From JANQEU01 sp965601455 (lineage in GTDB: Bacteria > Bacteroidota > Bacteroidia > Cytophagales > Cyclobacteriaceae): 64,000 nt of DNA. A program made the translations under genes and the position numbers. A model generated the notes under the pieces. That model saw only the letters and a program-made list of their open reading frames with translations. It did no database searches and had not been told where the DNA came from. Below, in pieces: positions 18,461 to 26,490 of this stretch (positions are counted from its first letter, which is position 1; each line of letters opens with the position of its first letter). Where the stretch lies: NCBI GenBank assembly GCA_965601455.1, contig OZ271831.1:434001-498000 (forward strand), read 5' to 3'.

Positions 18461-18943
18461 ATGGAGCACCAATTAGGAAATGTACTTGTCCAATTTTCTC
18501 CAATTGCAGCAAGTGCAATCCTTTCGGTTATTCTAGTACTTTTTCGCTTTCGTTTCTCCAACAAAAAAGAAAAACCTATTGACGAGGAGACCTGCCAAAA
18601 TTTCGAGGCTGTTCAAAAATGGATGGAAGATGAAAGAAGGTTTTTGTCCAATGGGTTACAGTTGAAGGATGTAGCCAAGGCTGTTAAATCCTCCAGCAGA
18701 GAGGTCTCAACTTGCATCAATGAATGTGCAGGAGAAAATTTCAACTCATACATTAATCGACTTCGTATTAAAGAAGCTAAAAAGCGGTTGACAGACTCCG
18801 GTTACGATCACTGGACAGTCGATGCGATTGGCGAGTCCGTAGGCTTCTCCAACAAAGTTTCTTTCTACAAATCCTTCAAGAAGATTGAGGGTTGTTCTCC
18901 AAATGAGTATAAGAAGGCAATAAGACAGCAGAAGAATGCTTGA
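18461..18943 (+). CDS. Small membrane-anchored AraC-type regulator
   Basis: 160 residues. One predicted membrane helix near the N-terminus (about 12-30, SPIAASAILSVILVLFRF) is followed by a short linker and a C-terminal AraC double helix-turn-helix: LQLKDVAKAVKSSSREVSTCIN and IGESVGFSNKVSFYKSFKKIEG, ending CSPNEYKKA. It looks like the cut-down form of the multi-helix membrane AraC regulators common in Bacteroidota (compare 35775-36881). Target not known; the second AraC gene follows 135 bases downstream. No ligand domain is present, so it may depend on a partner for sensing. Confidence 0.8.
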   Translation: MEHQLGNVLVQFSPIAASAILSVILVLFRFRFSNKKEKPIDEETCQNFEAVQKWMEDERRFLSNGLQLKDVAKAVKSSSREVSTCINECAGENFNSYINRLRIKEAKKRLTDSGYDHWTVDAIGESVGFSNKVSFYKSFKKIEGCSPNEYKKAIRQQKNA

Positions 18944-18969
18944 CCCTTATGCTGGTTCCTACTTGGGTG

Positions 18970-19000
18970 TAAACAATCGTGTTCGTTTACTAAACAATCG
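18970..19000 (+). repeat. Phased direct repeat upstream of an AraC gene
   Basis: TAAACAATCG occurs at 18970-18979 and again at 18991-19000, exactly 21 bases apart (two helical turns). The first copy is also part of an inverted pair, GTAAAC (18969-18974) with GTTTAC (18985-18990). AraC proteins typically bind direct repeats about 21 bases apart, so this is a good operator candidate for autoregulation of the gene starting at 19079. Confidence 0.5.
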
Positions 19001-19078
19001 CGATTCTTAACTGATCAACCTACTTAAAAGTAGTCGTATGGTGCAGTAATACGTGTTTTGGTACAAAGGCCAAGAACT

Positions 19079-19843
19079 ATGTATTATACCAAACACATTC
19101 ATGACTCTTCGTTAGGAATTGTTGGGAGTATCGTAGAACTACGATTTGAAATAGACGAACCGCAAAACGGTGTCTATTGCATTCCTGACAATCACGGAGA
19201 GTTACTAGTAAACCTTGGAGATGATCTCGAGGTAAACGTTTTAAGTACCCCCAGAAAAGACTGCATTCAAAAGAATCAGTTAGCTCTTTTCAATTGTAGG
19301 AGCCGGGGATGTCTATTAAAAACAGAAGGTACGTTGCATGTCTATTCGATAAAAATTCTTCCAGGTTGGGTAAATAGATTAGCCCCAAGTTCACTCCATA
19401 GAGATGAGTTTGCAATGCTGGAGGAAAACATTGAATCTTATAGCATTGAGGACGTTTGCGCATTTGTTGAAAAGCGATTAGATGGATCGCAGCCAGACAA
19501 GACGTTACTGGAGGCTGTGGATTTGATTAGAGAGGGTCAGGGAGGAATCCTGATTAAAGACCTTTATGATGCGCTCGATGTAAGTAAATCAACGCTTGAA
19601 CAGAAATTCATCCGGGAGCTTGGGATTACTCCAAAGGAGTTTTGCAAAGTCGAAAAAATGCAGCGATTTCTATCAAATTATTATCACTATCATTCCCTGT
19701 ACAATCTTACTCAGCTTACGATTATGTCTGGGTATTTCGATCAGTCACACTTCATCAAGGATTTCCGATATTTCATGGACATGACTCCAGGAAGATTTTT
19801 GAAGCAGAATGAGGAGCAATTGGAGGTGATGATGGCAGCTTAA
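19079..19843 (+). CDS. AraC-family transcriptional regulator
   Basis: About 254 residues. The N-terminal 150 residues are a beta-rich domain resembling the DUF6597 / cupin-like sensor of other Bacteroidota AraC proteins (GELLVNLGDDLEV, LHVYSIKILPGWVNRL). The C-terminus is an AraC helix-turn-helix: LYDALDVSKSTLEQKFIREL, GITPKEFCKVEK, and LTIMSGYFDQSHFIKDFRYF ending MTPGRFLKQ. The open frame can be read from TTG at 19058, but ATG at 19079 is the sensible start. A phased direct repeat lies 79-109 bases upstream. It is convergent with the SusD gene, with a strong shared terminator. Confidence 0.85.
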   Translation: MYYTKHIHDSSLGIVGSIVELRFEIDEPQNGVYCIPDNHGELLVNLGDDLEVNVLSTPRKDCIQKNQLALFNCRSRGCLLKTEGTLHVYSIKILPGWVNRLAPSSLHRDEFAMLEENIESYSIEDVCAFVEKRLDGSQPDKTLLEAVDLIREGQGGILIKDLYDALDVSKSTLEQKFIRELGITPKEFCKVEKMQRFLSNYYHYHSLYNLTQLTIMSGYFDQSHFIKDFRYFMDMTPGRFLKQNEEQLEVMMAA

Positions 19844-19864
19844 TACTCACTATCATATATGTAC

Positions 19865-19894
19865 AAAAAAAGGGCCCAATTTGGGCCCTTTTTT
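19865..19894. terminator. Strong bidirectional terminator
   Basis: GGGCCC (19872-19877) and GGGCCC (19883-19888) form the core of a nearly perfect palindrome flanked by seven A residues on one side and seven T residues on the other. It therefore works in both directions, for the AraC gene ending at 19843 and the SusCD operon ending at 19911. Confidence 0.9.
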
Positions 19895-19910
19895 ATCCGT
19901 CATTCTGGGT

Positions 19911-21419
19911 TTAATTCCTGAATAGCCAGAGATCATCGAAGATTGTTACATCGGTTGGAGTATTATCAGGATTCGTATTGATCGATTCCTGGGGGTACAA
20001 TACTCGTTTGATGAACTGACCAGCTACTGGAGTATTGGTGTTGTCTTCGGGCACTTCTAGCCATGCTGGATAGGCATGGTCATACCTTCTGACGTCCACC
20101 CAAGATTCTCCATTGATACAGACCATAGCCGTATGCTTTTGGGTCATGATTTTTTCAATATCCACGGTAGCTGCGGTTTCTGCCGCATAAGTTGCCAGGA
20201 AGGTAGCTATCTGATTTGTATAAGCCGCTACATCTCCTCCCTCTGTGCTAAGGGTCTCAATCGCGGCCGGTGTGATCAGATTCATGTGAGCGGTAATAGC
20301 TTCATTCAATGCTCTTGCCGCAGCATCCATATTACCCAATCGATACTCAGCTTCTGCTTCGATGAAAAGCAGCTCATAATGAGTTACGATGGGTTGCTTG
20401 GACGTTGCTTTACCATAGTATCCCCTGGGCCCAATCGGTGAATAACTGGTGTTATCCGTGCCGAATCCGTTTTGTTTCCCCAGGTATCCCAGTGAATCAC
20501 CATCAAAGTTCTCATAGTCCCAGATGGCAATCTTCCTTGGATCATTGGTCGCATCCAAAGCCGCAATGAAGTTTTCAGAGGCAATCATTTGGTTGTTTTC
20601 AAACAGATCAAAATAGCCATTTTGAAAATCTCCAATACCGGAATACGGGTAACCAAGGTCTCCATCGGCACCAGTGAAACCGGCGGATTTTGCACTTGCA
20701 ACTGCCGCCAGTGCAGCTGTAGCAGAACCTGTCGGATCCTTGATGCTCATGTGGTTAGCATATCGGGCTTGCAGAGCATACGCTACTCCCAACCAACTTT
20801 GCGCATTCCCACCCATCCAAATGTCCGAATTGGCCAAATTACCTGCGGCACTTGCACCTGGGGTTCGCTGTAAATTGGTAACGGCATCAGCCAATAAAAC
20901 ATCAATCGCGTCATATATAGCTTCCTGACTGTCAAATACCGGGTAGGGATTATCTACTCCCTGCAACGCTTCACTCCAGGGTAGATCTCCATAAAAACTG
21001 GTCAATGTCCCCAATCCAAGGGCAGTCAGTACCTGGGCAGCTCCGACATGAGTCCAGTCCTCCGTTTCCGTACCCGTAGTTATCACATAATTAAGATCGA
21101 GAAATCCATCGTACCAGATTCCCCATTGAGCATCAGGATTACGAAGTATGTACTGGTCATAGTTCACACCACTTGCGTGGTTTCCCGCGAAAGTCTGTGT
21201 CCATAGTCCGGCCCAAAGTTCCCAATCCGTTCCATTGGTGAACCTTCCAAACTTGAAAAGGACGTTGTCTGCTCCGTGGGCAAAGACAAGGTCAATGTTT
21301 GCTACCGTCGGGTTATTCGGATCGACATTCAATTCATCAAATCCGGTATCGCATGAAGTCGGAAGTAGTGCGACCAACGTCAAGGCTGCAATTGCTTTTA
21401 TTTTCAATAAAACTTTCAT
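19911..21419 (-). CDS. SusD/RagB-like outer-membrane lipoprotein
   Basis: 502 residues, signal peptide ending LLPTSC with lipidated Cys23. The mature start DTGFDELNVDPNNPT and the helical TPR-like body (WELWAGLWTQTFAGNH, AQSWLGVAYALQARYANHM, ELLFIEAEAEYRLGNMDAA) place it in the SusD-like_2 group. It caps the SusC barrel made by the gene 11 bases upstream and captures a nutrient at the cell surface. No glycoside hydrolase, protease or anti-sigma gene is attached, so the substrate cannot be read from context. SusD-like_2 proteins are often linked to peptides or other non-glycan oligomers, which leaves sugar uptake open. Confidence 0.93.
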   Translation of the reverse strand: MKVLLKIKAIAALTLVALLPTSCDTGFDELNVDPNNPTVANIDLVFAHGADNVLFKFGRFTNGTDWELWAGLWTQTFAGNHASGVNYDQYILRNPDAQWGIWYDGFLDLNYVITTGTETEDWTHVGAAQVLTALGLGTLTSFYGDLPWSEALQGVDNPYPVFDSQEAIYDAIDVLLADAVTNLQRTPGASAAGNLANSDIWMGGNAQSWLGVAYALQARYANHMSIKDPTGSATAALAAVASAKSAGFTGADGDLGYPYSGIGDFQNGYFDLFENNQMIASENFIAALDATNDPRKIAIWDYENFDGDSLGYLGKQNGFGTDNTSYSPIGPRGYYGKATSKQPIVTHYELLFIEAEAEYRLGNMDAAARALNEAITAHMNLITPAAIETLSTEGGDVAAYTNQIATFLATYAAETAATVDIEKIMTQKHTAMVCINGESWVDVRRYDHAYPAWLEVPEDNTNTPVAGQFIKRVLYPQESINTNPDNTPTDVTIFDDLWLFRN

Positions 21420-21430
21420 TTTCCTACTGA

Positions 21431-24400
21431 TTAGAATTTAACATTTAGAGCTACACCATAACTCTTCGTTCCAGGTGCACCGATCAGATCAATTCCCTGA
21501 ACATTGTTAGCACCGAATGCATTGACTTCCGGATCAACTCCCGAATAGTCGGTTTTTAACCATAGGTTTCTTCCTAATAGTGACACATCAACTGCCTTGA
21601 ACACACCATCACCAAGGATGGAAGCTGGGAGGGAATAAGTCAGGCTAAGTGTTCGTAGTCTTACCCATGATGCGTCTTCAATATGAGCTTCGTCTACAAA
21701 CGAATTCAAATTATGATAATAGGTATTGTCCAAAGGAGCTTCGATTGTGCTTTGTTGACCTGTGCTTTCGATGATTCCGTCAAATACCCGAGTGGCGTTG
21801 CTTGTCTCGCTTCCAGCTATAAATCGATCTTCAGTCGTTTTACTCAAACCGGAGTACACCCAAAAGGCCTCAGAATCATTCAAAATTTCTCCTCCCTGAC
21901 GAATTTCGAGGGTGGCATCCAGTCGAATACCCTTGTATCCGAAACTGTTATTTATACCCAGGATGTAATCTGGGTTAGGATCTCCCAATACGATGTTTTC
22001 ATCCCCTAATTGAGGATATCCATTGTCGTCTAATAGTAGAGTCCCATTGTCATCCCGCTTGTAACCGGGACCAACGTAGCTACCTAAGGGTAGACCAGGA
22101 CGTGCAACAATGGTAGCCTGGTTCCAATAGCTATAACCCATCACGATTTCTTCCAGACCCTCAGGTACTGACAGCACCTCATTCCTGTTTCGTGTTAGGT
22201 TGATAAAACCGCTCCAATCGAAGTCAGAGGTAACACCTCGAAGTATGTTATTATAGGTTAGAACAGCTTCTATTCCGTAGTTCTTGACCTCACCGGCATT
22301 TTGAGCTACTGCACCATACCCGGTTGTCGCGGAAAGTGGAACAAGTAATACCTGGTCCTCGGTGTTACGCTGGTAGTAAGTAAAATCCAGGCCAACCAGG
22401 TTACCCAATAATCGTGTTTCCAGGCCTACTTCGTAAGTGGTTGAAATTTCGGGTTTTAGTCGGTTATTACCTTGTGTACTGGAGATGGAGAACCTCGAAG
22501 GGCCATTGACATTGACATTGACTCCACTTGTAAAGCTTTCTGATGGAGCATTAGCAAATATGTTTGATGTCAGGTAGACAGGAGCGTCATTTCCAACTTG
22601 GGCCAATGAAGCTTTGATCTTTCCGAACTCAAGAATTCCACCTTGTGGTAAACGCTGTGAGAAAACATAACCCAGGCTAATCGATGGATAGAAAAAGGAG
22701 TTATTGTTCTCCGGAAGCGTTGAGGACTGGTCATTTCTTCCGGTAACGGAAAGAAATAGTTCGTCATTCCAATCAAACGATACTTCACCAAATAAACCGA
22801 TGATTCTTTTTCGGGTGATGGTATTCCGTGCCTGGATAACCGAAGCATTGGAGATATCTGCAAAACCCTGGATAGATAACCCTTCACCGAACGTGTACAT
22901 TCGATCATAATTCTTATCCCAGATGTCATTTCCGATCAGGTAACTTAGACCTATGTTATTTCCCAGGTCAAATCGACCATTAAGCATTAAACTCGATGTT
23001 AAGTCCCTACTGGCAATACGGATTTCATAGAAATCACCAGCCTGATTTGTAGAGTTTGGTGAGGAAATCGGGCGAATCAGATCTTTGTTATCGATGTAGG
23101 CATCCACACCTACACGGTAGCCTAAATTCAACCAGCTTGCAAAGGAGTAGTTAAGGTTGAAGTTACCTATGAAACGATCTACCACACTATTTTCGGCTTC
23201 TTCGTATGCTACCCAGCGAGGGTCTGGAACAAAGTTGCTGAACCAGGTTTTTTCTCCGTTAGCGGGATTGACCCAGGGTCGATCTTTTGAGATGTCCCAC
23301 ATGTTGTGCCAATACCCCAGTCCCTGTCCGAAACCGTTATTAGCTCCCTGGTGAGCTACACGAGTAGTATTCACGAAGTTTGCATAACCGCCAACATTCA
23401 GTTGATCATTGACGTCAAATGCAATCTTGGTACTGAAGTTATACTTCTCGTAATTACTATTTGGAATGATTCCTTCCTGGTTGGTATAACCTACTGAACT
23501 GTAGAAACTACTCTTGTTTCCAGCTCCGGAAACCCCAACATTCGTCCGGAACGTTTGACCGTCCTGCCAGAAATTCTTGTAATTGTCTCTAAATAATGGA
23601 ATGGCCTGACCACTGACATCATCCAATTGACCGTTACCGTCTATATCCGTAGTCGTTCCATCAGGGAATACAGGATTATCAGCGTAGGCAGGACCCCAAC
23701 TCCAGTGTGTAACGTTACTGTACTGTCCGTTTCGACCCCTTGTATAATTTTCCTGGAATTCAGGGTATTTATTGGGAGTTTCTACCGAATAGTTAGTGTT
23801 GAATGTCACATTTAGACCTTCTCCGGCCTGGTTTCCAGACTTGGTCGTTATTAAGACTGCTCCATTTACCGCCCTAAGTCCGTATAGTGCTGTAGCTGCA
23901 CCTCCTTTTAGTACAGTCAGGGTCTCAATATCCGCTGGGTTCAAGTCAGATACCCGGTTGGTACCTACCACTTTTCCATAGTCGTTGAAATCGGCCCCAT
24001 TAACATTTCCGTCCGGATCACTTGAATCTGTTGTATTGTCGACAGGAATACCATCAATAACGAATAGCGGCTGGTTGTTACCCGAAATAGAGGAGGCCCC
24101 CCTGATCAGAATATTTGTTGAAGCACCCGGTGCTCCACCTGCATTTGTGATTTGTACACCAGCTACTTTCCCGTTCAAAGCATTTACAAGATTCGGTTCA
24201 GATGTCTTCATCATCGCATCGGAATTCACGTTTTGGGAAGAATATCCCAATTTGTCCCGATCTCTTTCCAAGCCAAATGCAGTGACCACTACCTCTTGTA
24301 ATTGCTCCGCATCTTCTGTCATGATGATGTCTATGACAGATCTTGATCCAACATCCACTTCTTCAGTGGCCATACCGATGAATGAGAACACCAGTGTGTT

Positions 24401-24598
24401 TTGACCTTCAGGAACTGAAATTCGATAATTTCCTTCAAGGTCCGTAATCGTTCCGGTGGTTGTCCCTTTTACAAGGACTGTAACCCCCGGCATACCGGCG
24501 CCATCGGCATCCCCGGTCACCTTGCCGGATACGGGTCGTTGTGCATAAGCACCGAGCACCAGAACCGACAGGATTAGGTACATTGTTTGTCTTTTCAT
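21431..24598 (-). CDS. SusC/RagA-like TonB-linked outer-membrane transporter
   Basis: 1055 residues: signal peptide (MKRQTMYLILSVLVLGAYAQ), CarboxypepD_reg-like domain (about 20-105; GMPGVTVLVKGTTTGTITD), TonB-box region (QLQEVVVTAFG), plug domain (about 115-230; NIEIL-equivalent ADIETLTVLKGGAATALYG, NGAVLITTK) and a 22-strand-type barrel ending in Phe. It imports a ligand delivered by SusD using TonB energy. The first gene of a two-gene operon. Its promoter should lie within 24599-24714, downstream of the dehalogenase terminator; I see no exact -7 consensus there. Confidence 0.94.
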   Translation of the reverse strand: MKRQTMYLILSVLVLGAYAQRPVSGKVTGDADGAGMPGVTVLVKGTTTGTITDLEGNYRISVPEGQNTLVFSFIGMATEEVDVGSRSVIDIIMTEDAEQLQEVVVTAFGLERDRDKLGYSSQNVNSDAMMKTSEPNLVNALNGKVAGVQITNAGGAPGASTNILIRGASSISGNNQPLFVIDGIPVDNTTDSSDPDGNVNGADFNDYGKVVGTNRVSDLNPADIETLTVLKGGAATALYGLRAVNGAVLITTKSGNQAGEGLNVTFNTNYSVETPNKYPEFQENYTRGRNGQYSNVTHWSWGPAYADNPVFPDGTTTDIDGNGQLDDVSGQAIPLFRDNYKNFWQDGQTFRTNVGVSGAGNKSSFYSSVGYTNQEGIIPNSNYEKYNFSTKIAFDVNDQLNVGGYANFVNTTRVAHQGANNGFGQGLGYWHNMWDISKDRPWVNPANGEKTWFSNFVPDPRWVAYEEAENSVVDRFIGNFNLNYSFASWLNLGYRVGVDAYIDNKDLIRPISSPNSTNQAGDFYEIRIASRDLTSSLMLNGRFDLGNNIGLSYLIGNDIWDKNYDRMYTFGEGLSIQGFADISNASVIQARNTITRKRIIGLFGEVSFDWNDELFLSVTGRNDQSSTLPENNNSFFYPSISLGYVFSQRLPQGGILEFGKIKASLAQVGNDAPVYLTSNIFANAPSESFTSGVNVNVNGPSRFSISSTQGNNRLKPEISTTYEVGLETRLLGNLVGLDFTYYQRNTEDQVLLVPLSATTGYGAVAQNAGEVKNYGIEAVLTYNNILRGVTSDFDWSGFINLTRNRNEVLSVPEGLEEIVMGYSYWNQATIVARPGLPLGSYVGPGYKRDDNGTLLLDDNGYPQLGDENIVLGDPNPDYILGINNSFGYKGIRLDATLEIRQGGEILNDSEAFWVYSGLSKTTEDRFIAGSETSNATRVFDGIIESTGQQSTIEAPLDNTYYHNLNSFVDEAHIEDASWVRLRTLSLTYSLPASILGDGVFKAVDVSLLGRNLWLKTDYSGVDPEVNAFGANNVQGIDLIGAPGTKSYGVALNVKF

Positions 24599-24728
24599 AT
24601 TATAGAATATTGGTTTTATGCCAACAATTCTATCTCAGAGGTTTATGAAATAATTGTAAAAAAGACGGGTAGAAAATGTAGGGGTAATGCGAATATGTGG
24701 CTCTTGGGCTCCATGGAAAAAGAAAACC

Positions 24729-24749
24729 CCGAATCAAATTTCAATTCGG
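24729..24749 (-). terminator. Terminator of the dehalogenase gene
   Basis: On the minus strand CCGAAT (24749-24744) pairs with ATTCGG (24734-24729) around a nine-base loop and is followed by GGTTTTCTTTTT. It separates the dehalogenase transcript from the SusC operon downstream. Confidence 0.6.
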
Positions 24750-24779
24750 AGCTTTCCCACTTACAACTTGGAATTCAGT

Positions 24780-25667
24780 TTATTGAATTCTTTTATGCCA
24801 ATCTGAAATCCCCTGTCCGATTTCATGAGGATAGTCTTCCTGGATAAAATGAAGACCCTCTCCGAGGTCAATCAATTCGGTGTTTTTAAACGTTTCCCGG
24901 ATGACTTTAACGTCCTTCTCCTTAATAGCCACGCCAGGGCTTACGTAGAATCCAAGCTTAGGAATTTCGGAATCTCTTAGCCATGTAGACCAGTCTTTTA
25001 CAGGTTGAGTCGCAGGAGTTGGTTTGCCGTCCGCAAAGGGAATATCCCGCGGCCATGCCAGGAGTGGCTTTCGACTCTTGAAGGTTTGATAGGGCTCACC
25101 ATAGAAATCCATTTCCTCTTTTGAGAGTTTTCTTAGAATCATATCTGGTAGCATTTTCTTTATGAATATGTTGCCGCCCTGGACCATTAACTTCCCGAGT
25201 AGGGGATTTCTAACCATTTTCAATGCTGTTTTGACTGAAAAAGGCATGTCATACATGGTCGGTGCATCATACATCGCTTCCATAAAGGCAATTGCTTTGA
25301 TGTTATCCCTATGTAGGTTGGCGTAGTTAAATCCCATTCCCGATCCCCAATCATGCAAAACCAGGGTGATGTTTTTCAACGCCATGGTCTCAATAAATCC
25401 CTCGACGTATTTGTAGGTGCCGGCAAATCCATAATCGATGTCGGGTTTGTCTGACTTTCCCATTCCAATAAGGTCCGGTGCGATCAGTCGGCCCTGTCCT
25501 CGAAGATGCGGAATGACGTTTCGCCATAAGTAGTTACTGGTTGGATTTCCATGGAGGAAGAGGATAGGGTCTCCTTCTGCCTCTTCTATGTAGTGTATTT
25601 TGCTTCCGAGTACGTCTATGTATTTCGACTCGAAGGGAAATGCTGCTGATACTTCTTGATTTTTCAT
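24780..25667 (-). CDS. Haloalkane dehalogenase, subfamily II (DhaA/LinB type)
   Basis: 295-residue alpha/beta hydrolase that would cut carbon-halogen bonds to give alcohol and halide. All catalytic positions match DhaA nearly by number: Asp106 nucleophile with Trp107 in LHDWGSGMGF, Glu130 in AFMEAMYDAP, His273 in GLHFIQEDYP, and the halide-stabilising Asn41 in HGNPTSNYLW. The Asn41/Trp107 pair and the Glu acid define subfamily II. Cytoplasmic; no signal peptide. It is a single gene with its own terminator and a palindromic operator-like site just upstream. A second dehalogenase, of subfamily I, lies seven kilobases away. Natural substrate unknown. Confidence 0.92.
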   Translation of the reverse strand: MKNQEVSAAFPFESKYIDVLGSKIHYIEEAEGDPILFLHGNPTSNYLWRNVIPHLRGQGRLIAPDLIGMGKSDKPDIDYGFAGTYKYVEGFIETMALKNITLVLHDWGSGMGFNYANLHRDNIKAIAFMEAMYDAPTMYDMPFSVKTALKMVRNPLLGKLMVQGGNIFIKKMLPDMILRKLSKEEMDFYGEPYQTFKSRKPLLAWPRDIPFADGKPTPATQPVKDWSTWLRDSEIPKLGFYVSPGVAIKEKDVKVIRETFKNTELIDLGEGLHFIQEDYPHEIGQGISDWHKRIQ

Positions 25668-25671
25668 TTTT

Positions 25672-25724
25672 CCAATTGTTTAAGTGTTGTGGCAATTGGA
25701 TGCAGGAATTGTCATATGTGACAA
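25672..25724. promoter_or_regulatory. Palindromic sites upstream of the dehalogenase
   Basis: TTGTCATATGTGACAA (25709-25724) has perfect six-base arms, TTGTCA and TGACAA, around TATG, like a Crp/Fnr-type operator. Closer to the gene, CCAATTG (25672-25678) and CAATTGG (25693-25699) are inverted arms 21 bases apart, ending five bases from the ATG. Both are candidate control sites for the dehalogenase. Confidence 0.45.
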
Positions 25725-25838
25725 AAATTGCTGAAAAAATCTGGCGAAAAAGAATCGAATAGTGTGTAAATATCTGTTTATCAGATACTTAAATAATCAA
25801 AAAAATCTTGTGACTGAATGAACAAATATTCTTTCGGG

Positions 25839-26456
25839 TTAAAGAAGGGAGGTTATAAATCCGATTGAAAAGCCAAAAGCAGCACCCCCATCCTCCCAGA
25901 AATCAACTTCTCTCCATACCTGGTTTTGAAATAGACTAACGGTGAATGCTGATTTTTCATCGAAATAACACTCAAGGGTAGCCAGCACGGAAGTAGAAAA
26001 GATCCGTTTACTTTTCTGGCCAATTTGTATCCGTTGAGGAGTGACGGTTGCTGTTGGAAACTCATAGAATTTCATCCCAGGCATAAGGGAGAACATCAAG
26101 CGGAAGGTCTCATCTCCTAATCGATAACCGGGTGCTATGAAAACGTCTGATATCTGTACAGTTCCCTCGATGGTATTGCTGGTAATATTATCAGTTGGTA
26201 ACTTATACGGTGCTCCGTAGGTGTCGTAATTCACACGAATAAAGAAGTCATTGTTATTTCTGATTCTGTATTCTATGGATGTAGCTACTTTAATCGCACC
26301 GCCAATCAAATCAGAGTTTGGAACCTGGTAGCCAATATCAATTGATGGGAGGAATACTCTTGAAAGGAATTCATCTTCTTCATCCATCGGGGTCTCCTGT
26401 CCCAGTAATTGGAACCCCCAAATCGTGAGTAGAAGTGCTAAAAGTCTACATTTCAT
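25839..26456 (-). CDS. Predicted outer-membrane beta-barrel protein
   Basis: 205 residues with a signal peptide (MKCRLLALLLTIWGFQLLGQ). The rest alternates polar and hydrophobic residues in about eight strands (DIGYQVP, IKVATSIEYRI, DFFIRVNYDTYG, VFIAPGYRL, RLMFSLMPGMKFYEF, STSVLATLECYF, FTVSLFQNQVW, AFGFSIGFITSLL), and ends without the usual terminal Phe. It looks like a small OmpA/OmpW-size barrel but I do not recognise the family. It lies between the PVC-type cytochrome gene upstream and the dehalogenase downstream on the same strand, 34 bases after the former, so it may share that transcript. Confidence 0.7.
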   Translation of the reverse strand: MKCRLLALLLTIWGFQLLGQETPMDEEDEFLSRVFLPSIDIGYQVPNSDLIGGAIKVATSIEYRIRNNNDFFIRVNYDTYGAPYKLPTDNITSNTIEGTVQISDVFIAPGYRLGDETFRLMFSLMPGMKFYEFPTATVTPQRIQIGQKSKRIFSTSVLATLECYFDEKSAFTVSLFQNQVWREVDFWEDGGAAFGFSIGFITSLL

Positions 26457-26490
26457 AGGTCATTCCTCAACAAAGACGAAATTAGCATTT

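Noticed and set aside
18093..18518. Two short frames in the divergent intergenic region (18093-18290 plus; 18285-18518 minus)
   Set aside because: The first begins five bases from the divergent oxidoreductase start, leaving no room for a promoter; the second runs antisense through the next gene's start. Neither has recognisable motifs.
23985..24404. 139-codon plus-strand frame opposite the SusC gene
   Set aside because: Antisense to the conserved plug and CarboxypepD_reg-like domain; no independent features.
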